Shown here: positions 47,001-57,200 of the stretch, piece after piece
How positions within the stretch are numbered: position 1 is the stretch's first letter
How the letters are laid out: each line of letters begins with the position of its first letter
Assembly: GCA_001579985.1 (NCBI GenBank)
Contig: LRSR01014310.1
Span: 1-64,000 of the forward strand
Direction: 5' to 3'
From: Hypsibius dujardini
Lineage: Eukaryota > Tardigrada > Eutardigrada > Parachela > Hypsibiidae
Length of the DNA stretch: 64,000 nucleotides
Program-made: the position numbers and the translations under genes
Notes under the pieces: generated by a model
Told to the model about the DNA's origin: nothing
The model's database searches: none
What the model saw: the letters and a program-made list of their open reading frames with translations, nothing else

Positions 47001-49446
47001 ATTCAACTAGTAAACCGCATAAATATATAATTATAAAATACGTAAATGATAACCTATTCAAATGATGGAGAAGTGCTGAAGAAATTGTTTTTTTTAATTT
47101 ACTTTATTATTCCTATATAAAATAACATTTAGGATGACTGGGGTGTCAAATCCCAGTTCCTTTGTTCTGTCTCTGTCTGAAAAAACATTGTTTGTCATAC
47201 CTTGAATGTTGACTGAAAAGTTCGTCAACTGGGCATCGTTTTTCGAATCAGCAGCTGATAAAACCGCAAAATTCTGCTGAACCAAAGCTTCAGATCCAGT
47301 TAGTTTTGCTTTAATTTCGCTCAACGTCTCCGAGATTCTCAAAATTTCATTCCGTGCAAAAGTTTCAATAAGACTGATCTGTTTGGCAGATTCCGCCTGT
47401 CCAGGTATCTCTCCTTCGGTTGCAGACTTATCCGGCACGTTGATTCGAGTCCTCAGTTCCGACGTGGTTCGACCCACTTTCATCTGGATATTTGCAATGA
47501 CAGTTGTCGAAGTAGTTGCTCCTCGAAAGGCTGCCAGACTGATTTTTGTCAGTTGAAACGGTTTGACAACGAATTTCTCCCCGTCCCACGTGCTGACTTG
47601 ACGGGCGTCCATCAACAAAGATCTCAACTGAGATTGTTCTTCGTTGACAGACATTGGGCCGGCGTGGGAGTTGTTCCTGTCTGGGCATACAAATACCCAA
47701 GAGCCACTTGCTTTGAGGCTGCTCCAAATGGTTCGCAAATCTTCAAAGAGGATGGCAGATTCAGAAGGAGAAAGTGCCCCCCGGGCATTTGAACCACTTG
47801 CGCTGGATCTTTCCGAATCAGCAATCTCCGAATTGCTGTTGTTCATTGCTCGTTTTAGAGCGTCCCGCAGATGTCCGTCATTTTGAGCATAAATGTCATT
47901 CATGATCTACCCATGGATAAGAACATGCTAAATTTAGAGACATGACTGACATGGGCCTCGAAAGTAGGGGGTAAGGGATGATTTCGTAAAGCAAACACGC
48001 GTTTTAGAAATTGCTAACGCCAAATTTATTTCCAACGCTGTTTTTAACATAATGCTAGAAGCCTCGAGCTCACAGAGGTATCTTCAAACTCGAGCTGGAC
48101 AAAAGTCTGTGGCGTAACGGACCTTTTGCAAAAGGGAAAAATTCAATCCTTGTTTTGAAATTAAATTACAAGGTCCTTGTAATTGGAGAAGACGGGGCAA
48201 CATTATTATTATTATTTGTTTTAGTTTTGTCAAATCGACCACTTCATAAATTTCCATCAAGGCTTGTATCATATTATCCTCGAATTATAACAAAATGTTT
48301 ACAGAGTTTTTTCTTCCTACCTTTGTTGTGATATCCGGCCGAGCATTTTTTGCCCTCCAAAAGACAGCGTTCCACATGTCACGAGTCAAATCGCTCGATC
48401 CGACTTCCTCCACCTCCATCAGCTCCTCCAGCTGGCGAGCAACTTTTACAGTTTCATCAGAAATGACAAAAAAGTTCTCGTCTGTTATCTCAGTGGCGAT
48501 GACGTTGCTTGACACATCCAGCTCAATGTTTTTCAGGTCAGCCACAGGCAAATAGATTGTATCCTCGTTGGGAAATTTTCGCAACATTTTGCTAAATAAT
48601 TTGGAGTGTTGCATGTGCTGAAGCTTGATCTCGACAGAACGTTTTTCAATACGATGCGTTTGTAGACTGTAGAAGACTTCGAGACTCGAGGTAAAAACTT
48701 TCGGATGGTGGCGAATAATATCTGCGACCTCGATGCATGTTTCGTTGGTAGAGCAGGTAATTCGAAAGGCGAAGGTAGACGGCTGATTGGCATAGGAGAT
48801 CCATTTATTAGCAATATAGTACTTTTCAGAGCGTACTTCGCTGTCGATTCTGATCTCCTCAATCGGCAGCATTCGAATGCTGTATTTCGAGACGTTCCGT
48901 CCTAGCTCAGATGACACAGCCGTTTGAATGGCTTGCCGATACTCGGGAGACCACATTTTCACTTGAAAAAAAGTTTCAAATGTTTCCGTTAAGTTGTTGT
49001 AGTGAGTTGTCGTTAAGTTCGGTTGCAGAATGAGTGCCGGAGAGTAGTAAAATCGTTGGAAGGAGCTGTGTTCTGTGCCTTCCTTTTTATAGATAGAGAT
49101 CTGGAAATTGCCATACTCCAACAAGATGAAGGCATTGGGAGACACTTCAATTGCTCCCCATCCTACAAGTGGAATACAGTGTTACTTAATTTGCCTTAAA
49201 AGGGAGCAAAGTAAATATATTTAATATATTTTTTGTAACAAAAAAAATTGCTGAAATACTTAAAATTCTGTGACTACTCAATAAGTTAAAATAAACGTTC
49301 GCGTCAAGTCGTGAGCTATTTTGACGGAGTTTGTACATACCCAGCGTTTCCGTTTTGGTTACAGTTGGTGAATCACTATAACCTCTTCCGGCAAGAAATA
49401 GGAAACACATCAATTGCAAGACAAAACAGGACACGAAATAATCCAT
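44019..49446 (-). CDS. B3: secreted coiled-coil / YWTD-propeller / EGF protein, short stalk
   Basis: Nine exons: 49446-49341, 49162-48321, 47906-47201, 46749-46315, 46230-46059, 45060-44918, 44646-44511, 44323-44208, 44131-44019. The total is 2769 bases, 922 residues. Signal peptide MDYFVSCFVLQLMCFLFLAG, then SPTVTKTETLG. The head domain in exon 2 (residues 36-316) has YYIANKWISYANQPSTFAF and DMWNAVFWRAKNARPDITTK. Exon 3 (316-551) has HLRDALKRAMNNSNSEIADS and MWDGEKF-like TWDGEKFVVKPFQL. The coiled-coil exon is only 435 bases (DQLSEISGNLLRSDTARQQF), the shortest of the family, and ends in HHLYWTIEQTGIRRSGYDGS. Tail exons have the canonical lengths; the EGF is CAVSNGGCSFICLPLPGNNK. All junctions are GT-AG, with no stop inside. 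Secreted; function unknown. Confidence 0.83.
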
Positions 49447-50258
49447 TGTACTCTGTGTCTAAATCACAAAAAAGTTTTCACTAAAATATGTTCGTCACAA
49501 TACTCGGTTGGAAACCTTGAAATCGGAATAAAAACCTTGCCACAAATTGTAGTTCGAGTGAATGCAGTTAGTGTTTGTTGCTTCAGCATGTAAGCTGAGA
49601 TGCGCTTCCTAATTATGCTGTCGGAGAGTAAAATGGAACTGAAGATATAATCGTGACTTCCGGTTCGACCCAGGTTTTCGTTCGATGTTGATCGGCGATT
49701 CAAAGAAAGAAGTCAAGCTTATAATCGCAAGTGACCTCCTTGCACAGTGCGTTCATGAGAAGGCAAGGCAAACAAAAGTAATGTTACAGTGCACTATCTA
49801 TCATCTCGACCTTCTCTTCTATCGATGAATAAGGGCTCGTCTATGGCTGGCAGCCGCTGCGGATGGGTCGCACCTGTTGCGGTCAGTTTAAGCGGAAAGC
49901 GAAAACACTTTTCTGATAGAAACTGAAAAGGATCTGTATGCCTAGGACGTGGGCCATTACCCTAGATGGAAATACAATCACTGACATCAGTCAATTGTCT
50001 ATGCATTGTTTGGTCTGTCACGCGCACGGAATTAGCAACCAAGTCATAAAACGGTCCGTAAGATGTTACCGCGACCGACAAAATCTTCCAAAAGCAATGA
50101 ATTTTTTCGGAATTAAACGGTGGACAGGCCCACCGATAACTGCAGTCAGGAAAATAGCACGATGATACGATGTAAATAAAAAAATCCATTGGAAATACGT
50201 TTATTGCTGAGTTAAGCGTTTGTGATGTTTATTAAAATATTCAGTATAAACTATTTAA
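49447..50258. other. 5' flank of B3 (promoter region)
   Basis: Conserved with the flanks of B1, B2 and B4. A TATA-like site lies at about 49,641-49,652 on the - strand, roughly 200 bases from the start codon. The conserved ORF on the - strand here drifts between copies and is not called. Confidence 0.45.
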
Positions 50259-51300
50259 GGGGAACTCGCCGTATACCGGCGTCTGAAAATGCGTTTTACC
50301 AGTTTGGCACCACAAGTACTTTGAATATTTATCTTTGCCATGATCAAGTCGTAATAAGAAAACACATTAAAAAAAAGTAAGAAAAAAGACTGGCAAGATT
50401 GGGCTCCTAGGGCAGTAAAAACTGACCCCATTGCATGCATTTGTCTCGTCCCCTCAATTGCTGTATCAACAACAGTGCGATTTCTTCTCGCTCTGTAATA
50501 CGTGAACGTGTATAAATATTCGATTTTCTTCTATTTTGTGCACTCTGTTCTGGAAAACATGGATGCCTTTTTCGATCAACACGGGTAAGGTAGTATTCAT
50601 GACAATGTGAATTGTTGCCAGGAAATGTACAGAGTTGCTAGAAGGCCGTAACGGTAAAATTTTCTGAGACTGTATGAGTCAGGATCAATAGGAATGCAAA
50701 GCGTTGATAAAAGGGAAAGCGCCTAATGCTATGATGTCACGTTTGTTTACAGCACGAGAGGTTATGGGTCTACGCAGTTCTTCAACATTTTCCCCACTAA
50801 GTTCTACGCCTTCTAGTCGCTTTAATACTCATTTTCTCTCCCATGTTCAAGCAACATTTCAAATCTAAATTAAAAAAGCTGCATTGGAAACTTGGCTAAA
50901 CGTTTACAAACACTTGTATCTAATGTTGTGGTAATGAAACTGTTTTTTGTCATGCACCCTTACCTAAGGATGCTAATCTTTTTCAAATCTTACCGTCTAA
51001 TTTTAAGCTGATTTTTTCCAATAGAGTTTTTATCATCTTCGATCGTGTAAAAAAGTTAATTATCAAAAACACCTGCAAATATTGCCTGGGGGAAATGTTT
51101 TGGGCATATTTTGGGTTCTTCGGCCCCCCCTTCCCCCAACTTCTGTAGCGTGTTTTTTTTCAATTTGATTTTTTCAAACGATAGTTGTGCCATTTTTGTT
51201 TATTATACGGTTATGAAATAAAGCATTTTATAAGAGGCAAAGAAAACATGACGATTAGGCTAAGGGTCCAAAATGCCATTTTTCATGCGGCGAATTCCCC
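50259..51300. mobile_element. piggyBac-like non-autonomous element between TTAA repeats
   Basis: TTAA at 50,255-50,258 and 51,301-51,304 flank a 1,042-base insert. Its ends read GGGGAACTCGCCG and CGGCGAATTCCCC, inverted repeats with one mismatch. TTAA target duplication is the signature of piggyBac transposons. No transposase ORF is visible. The B2 and B4 flanks lack it. Confidence 0.7.
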
Positions 51301-51738
51301 TTAACGTGAGAGAAAGTCCTTATGCAGTTCCGAAGAAAAGGCATTTTGCTAGGATATGAGATGAGAAACACAGGAATATTTAAATAGTACGAGTTACTTA
51401 ATGTATAATACTGTAATGGAGATTTGAAAAAAAGGAGGAATTTTGCACGAGTCTGAATAAGAGATGTCCGGCTCTTTTTATATGTCTGACATGAGAGAAA
51501 AATGGTTTTCGCAGCAGAAAGTCGAAATGAAATTGGGAAGATCTTAAGGTTGATTTGATACCGCTCATTTCTCCATACTGTATGTACTGTGTGGGAATTA
51601 GTGGGAGACGCGTACTCCTCTGGACCAATTAAAGAGGTGCAATTTCCCCCAAGCATTTGCACGCGTATTTGTTTGTATCTTTGGACAGTGACCGGTTTTT
51701 ATCGGTTTTTTTTCTTCTTTTTTTTTATCAGCTGCATG

Positions 51739-51957
51739 CATGTACAATCAACGAGAAGATTGAGTAGACTGGAGGTCCGGCGTATGGGCAAAAGGGGCGG
51801 GGTAGGGGGTGCTTTTCAAACAATCGAACAATCAACCACCTGACCACCCCCTGCTCCGCCCCTTTTGCCCATAACCAGACCCCCCTCTCCCCTGATCCGC
51901 CCCTTTTGCCCATACTCCGGACCCTCCGGTGTACTCAATCTTCTCGTTCATTGTACT
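51739..51957. mobile_element. MITE with AACGAGAAGATTGAGTA ends
   Basis: The left arm (AACGAGAAGATTGAGTA ... ATGGGCAAAAGGGGCGG) and the right arm are reverse complements over about 52 bases, with a further inner palindrome around the GGGGCGG run. Pieces of it lie at 21,750-21,855 and 33,260-33,300. Non-coding. Confidence 0.6.
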
Positions 51958-52145
51958 ACGAGGCAGTTAAGACAGAATTTGCAAAATGTGTCCCGAACGC
52001 GAGGACAGAGAATTAGCGATGGCAAATCTAAAGTAAAAATACATATAATAACCTAAAAGAAGTATTACTAAGAAATATAACAGAGTACTGCTACATTTTT
52101 TTGGTGGTGTTGTGATGTGTTTTCCTCTTCTCCAGAACGAGCAAA

Positions 52146-52419
52146 ATGAAGTTTACCTATTTCGGAATCGGAGCGTACCCGGTGGAGTACAAATTAGCAT
52201 GGTTGGCTGCGCTTGATTGATGTATAGGCTCGATTTGATAGCTCGTTAAATTTACCATGGTCGGCTCAGCTTGATTGATGTATTAGCTTCATTTCATTGG
52301 CTTTTTTAATTTTTACTCAGCGGACACGCCATTCGGACAGGTGAAGATTGGGAAACTTCCGGCATGGCTACTACGACGCAGCATCAATCCCATGGCCATG
52401 TCGAGAGCGGTTACTCATG
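52146..52419 (+). CDS. ATP5MF: ATP synthase subunit f, exon 2 and candidate exon 1
   Basis: Exon 2 (52,321-52,419) follows ttttactcag and reads DTPFGQVKIGKLPAWLLRR, then SINPMAMSRAVTH, ending at CATG/GTAAGT. This is the conserved matrix-side part of subunit f (insect proteins have DTPFGQVKL at the same place). Its end phase fits the YWRWFH exon exactly. A start at 52,146 (MKFTYFGIGAYPVEYK), after a ctccag acceptor, resembles the family N terminus. However, I find no donor in the phase exon 2 needs, so a small exon is missing from my model or this copy is damaged. It is the only exon 1-2 copy in the window. The next exon 3 (53.37 kb) is truncated. Confidence 0.65.
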
Positions 52420-53371
52420 GTAAGTACACTTTCCAAAGCGAGGAAGGGGAATGATGCTTTCAAATGCAACTTTAATCTCATCAATCAATCAATTTATTAA
52501 CGTATTGTTTGGAATTATAAATGTGATTTATTTTCTTAACCTTACAAAATAAATCTTTCAAATTTATTGATTCTGTTTGCTTTGACTTAGTCCTTCACGA
52601 TTCTTTTTTTTTATTGGATCGCCAAATTTTTGGAAGCTTCAGTTGTTCTAAGTGTCTGAATTGGCCCTGAAAAATTTCCTCTCGAACCGATTGTCGTTCT
52701 CATCAATTACTGTAATAATTACATTAGATCATTTTTTCATGAATACATTAGACCATTTTGCCTAAGATGACTCAGACTATTGAAGTTTACTCTTTAGTTT
52801 CACATTTTGTAATACTCTTTTTTTCGTGTGTTGAATTTAGTAACTTGTTTGGCTTTATTTATGCAATATCATTTTTATATGTACTTATTGTTTGTGGATT
52901 ATTTAGTCAAATTGTTGCAATGTCAGTGTAACAGAAAATTATATTTAGTTTAATTTAGTTTGATTAATTAAAAAAACCCTGCTGTTTAGTTTTAAATTTT
53001 ATAGTGTTTTTTCATACGTTGTTGAATTGTTGAATTGCGATATGAGTACAACTAAAAGGCTCGTTTAATTTAATTTTACTAATTTAAAAAGTTTAAATTC
53101 ATTTAACCTCTGAAAGTAAATTCTTGAATTTATTTTAATTTTTGCAATATTAGTAGAACGGAATAACCTTTTTTTATTGAATTCAGTTCAATTCAACTAA
53201 TTTAAATTGTTTCTTTAATTTGTATTCTGAAATTATATATATCTTCTAATTTACTTATATTTCTGCAATGTAAAGCTAGCGACAAAAATGATTATTTTTA
53301 ATATTTTATTTTAATTAAATTAATTTTAAAAGTTTAGTTTAATTTGAAGTTTGAAATTGTATTTTTAAATT
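52420..53371 (+). other. Subunit f intron 2
   Basis: It starts with a clean GTAAGT donor and contains the blocks that recur before every other exon 3 copy (52,640-52,790). Its 3' end, with the acceptor, has been deleted together with the first part of exon 3. Confidence 0.5.
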
Positions 53372-53485
53372 TTACGTTACGGGACCGCCGCTCCGTACGT
53401 TCAGTTTGCCGTCGGATTGTCTGCCCTCTTCTACTGCATCAACTTCAAGACTATTCGTCTCCATACCCACGCCAAATATCACTAA
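53372..53485 (+). pseudogene. ATP5MF: ATP synthase subunit f last exon, 5'-truncated
   Basis: The frame RYGTAAPYVQFAVG to HTHAKYH then TAA (53,483-53,485) is open. The acceptor and the codons for YWRWFHKYVAV are gone: AT-rich intron sequence joins directly at acgttacggg. It therefore cannot complete the exon 1-2 pair upstream in the normal way. Confidence 0.7.
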
Positions 53486-54238
53486 TCAACCAATCAAGCA
53501 ACGATTTTCCCTGTGTTTTTTTGCTCTTTTAATGTTTCGCCGTGTATAGCGTGAGGGGAAGTTGTGTTTATGCGCCTACAACTCTCTGAGCAATTAGAAA
53601 GAAGCAAACAACTTTTCGCGGCAGTTGTCGCTTTGTCTTGGTCGATCGCAGTTCCATTTATTAATGCTGTTCATTTCGTAGTCGTATCTGACGCGACACG
53701 TGTAGATTCACTTCTGGATAGACGATTTTGAACCGGGGATAATGAAGAATAAAATAACGGAACGAAATTGTTTTCTCAGTTCACTAAAAACTAATTGCGA
53801 AGGAATTTTAATTTAGTTTTTCAGTGACCCATTTATAATTTATTTAATTAAAGAGGTAAGAAAACATTTTGTTTTTATTTAGTTTTTTTTAGTTTTTAGT
53901 TTTTCTTGTTTTACTAACCAAAAAATTAAAAAATATATATTAGTTGTAGTTTTCTTTTAGTTTTCAATTTTGGCCGAAATTGACTGACAAATTTCGTTGT
54001 TCGTCTTATTTCTCAAATAAATCTAATAACTAACCCGTTTAGCTAAGTTATTTCATTATTCAATGAATAATTGAAAAACGAACCTGCGGGTCGATATTTT
54101 TAGAAATATAATCAAATGTATGCCGAAGAATTTCAGTTCCGTTTCGATTAAAATTTTGGACCGACGAGACAACCAAAAAGAAAAAGAAATCTGCGACGAA
54201 AGTTTGTCCAACAAATCGGGAAGAAACTACGAAAGAGG
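53486..54238. other. Convergent spacer before B4, no gene seen
   Basis: Homologous to 733-1626, including the gaagcaaacaacttttcgc block. Nothing else recognised. Confidence 0.45.
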
Positions 54239-57200
54239 TTATGAAGTGCAGGATGAATTGCCGTCAGGGCACACACATTTCTTGTTATTTCCCGGGAGAG
54301 GCAGACAGATGAAAGGACATCCTCCGTTGGAAACAGCGCATGCATTGCTCACTAGAAGGAAAATGGTCACGAGAATGTGAATTAAGGAAAATAAATTGAA
54401 AGATTCTAATTGAACGCACATTTGGGGCACTGTTCTGGCACAAAAACAATTCCGAGTAAGGCTCCACTCCGTCCGGCTGGAAGGGAATGTAGCTTCATTG
54501 CCGATCCACTTTTGGTGATACTATTCACGCCACTGCAACAGAACGCGGATTAAAGAAAGACAATTCCGTAATTCGCTAGCAATATTGAGTTACCTTGACC
54601 AGTTCGACGTCCAGTAAACGCGTCCTCCCGACAATGAGATGCCATGAGAGTTTTTCCCCGCACTTCCTTGAGCGGAGACAATTCGTTTGCCTCCTCCATT
54701 CAACGAAATGCATTCGATATTTCCCGTATCTGCAGAAAATAATCGGAACAATAATTAGCAGGCACTTTGCTTCGGTACATTTAATTAGTTGACATTGCAG
54801 CGGATTATATGTCGCTTTTATTCTGACAGAGAGTCTGAAAGTGTCACAGTCAACTTTGACGGCCGGACATTTCATCAGTCGGTTGTTGTCAATTACATTG
54901 ACGGATCCGAACATAAACGTGTCCAAAGACACGGTTAAATGCAGGAAAAACACCAACGGACATTCAGCTGTAGATGAGTTCATGTTTCTATAACCACGTC
55001 AGCTTACTGTCATCTGCCCAGTAAAGGTCATTTGCTTCGTAATCCAAAGCCAGAGACATGGCGTAGACTCCAGTGACCCAGACTTGACGATTACTTCCAT
55101 CCATGGAGGCAGTCTCGATTGTTGAGTAGGAGTGTGACCAGTAGATTGAACTGCAAATGTATAAACATGATTGGGATGGCGGCAATAAATTCTTTATTAT
55201 AAACTCTTATTCTGACAGGACAGCAATAAATTCAGGGCAAACTCTTCATCAGTTCCTGTTTCTGTGGATTACAATAACGAGATGATCGAGCGGTGGTTCC
55301 AAAACTACAATGAATCTCTTGACGGCACTTCTGTTTTTTCATTATCTCTGTATTCACTTGATGGGGAAAGGCTTCCTGTTAGTTTTATATTGTGATTTAT
55401 GAAGTTGAAATCATGTAACTAAAACAAAATTTGTTAGCCTTTTAAAAGCTTGTTAAAGCTTGCCCCCCTCGCCCGGCGGGGGGGGGGGAAGTGAACATTT
55501 TTTTGCGACCCCCTCCAGCAGGCTTGCCTTCTCCCCGGCCGATCTCAATCCGCTTTTAGGTCTTTCCTTTGTTTTGGACGGTACCGAAAAAAAGTTCTGT
55601 CACATGACTTGAGTGGTTGGAAGATAATTTTTGACGCGGCAACTTTTCCATGTGTAGCATTTTGAATGGGAATCAGTCGAAGAGCAAACACGATATTATT
55701 TGTTACATTCTTGGGGCCACTGCATGATTGCTTTTTACTTTCGGACGTTGTGTTGTGCACATCAGCAAGATTACTAGAAGTGAACTTCAACTTATTAAGG
55801 TGAGATTGAGATTTACTCCAGATCCAGATTTTAAGTGAATACTGGTCGAAGTTGAATATGTCTGACAACTATCAAAAGACGTAGAAATTTTAGAGGACTC
55901 GATTGGCCGTTGTATTCTTTCGACTTCAAGGGACAGTTTTATGGCCTAGGATGTGAATATCGCCCTCGCATGCACCGTATATTTAGACCGGTGTGTGACT
56001 CGAGGGGGAAGGCGGGGCTTAGCTGTCCCTTGCGTCGGGAGAATACTGCACCTATTGACGCAATATAAATCGCAATCCTTGACTGCAAAAGCAATCAGTG
56101 CATGACAACTGCCAATACCATGAGCAAGATATTTTGGTCAACGCTCAGAAAATTAATTAAAAGTTTTACTGCATTTATTATCGCATAACTCAAAAATTGG
56201 TTGCTTAGTTGAAGGTCAATGGTTTCATTAACTTACCCGCGGGAAGGATGCACGGCAAGCGCTGAATTTGAGTTGATTCCCGTATGTGAAATAATATTTT
56301 TGTGTCCAGCCTCCAGGTGACTCATCTTTGCTACAAGAATGGCGCTGCCTTCAACCCAAAACTTGTTTCTGGACACAAAGTCCACGGCCAACCCGTGATA
56401 TATTTCGGCTAGAAATGAAAATCGATGCTTTACTCAGCATCGCTCTCCAGAAAATGCCAAGAAATGACGCTATTTGTCATGACGTATTTTACCTTTAGTG
56501 ATGACGAGATGATTATCTGAGCCATCGTACCGAGAACGTCTAATTCCCGTTTGCCCATTTGTCCAGTAGAGATGATGATTAACACAATCCACTGCAACTA
56601 CGCGATTGTATTCTCCGGAAATGTTTGAAAGTTGTCTCACCTCGCCGACATCTTCCCCAGGCAATTTCCAGAGCGACGGTCCCTGCGCAAACACCAAAAA
56701 TCCTCCACGGTTTCTCCTTTCGTCTGGCGTTTCCACTTTAAAAATATCTATCAACGCTTTCTCGTCCGGAATATTGGTAAATTTCCTTCTTGCTGAAGAC
56801 TCCAGTAAGGTCAATCGATCAGTGGCTCGTGTGACACTTCCCGTCAGACCCAATAGAGTGTCCGACAATGTGGCCATCTTTCCTTTCCAGGAAGTCTCTG
56901 ATCGGGAGATTGTGTCTGACATGTCTGTCAATCTTTGTCGCGTCAAAGAATCCGATTGAGTGAGGTTTCGTGTGAGACCGGCCAAACTGTCTGACAAGGT
57001 CGCCAGGTTTTTGTTCCCCTTTGATTCGGACCGGGAAATATTTTCTGCAAGATCAAAACAATTTTGCCGCATCAGATCGCGAAAGATTACCGGATATTTA
57101 CGAGAGCTGGTCTGAAATATTTAAGAATTGCAAACAACTCGGGTAAAGGATCGCAATGGGATTGGATACCCTGATACGTTTGAATTATTTTCACTGTGTG

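Noticed and set aside
50259-51300. Possible gene inside the piggyBac-like element (51,255-51,662 -)
   Set aside because: Short, no domain, and it crosses the inverted end of the element.
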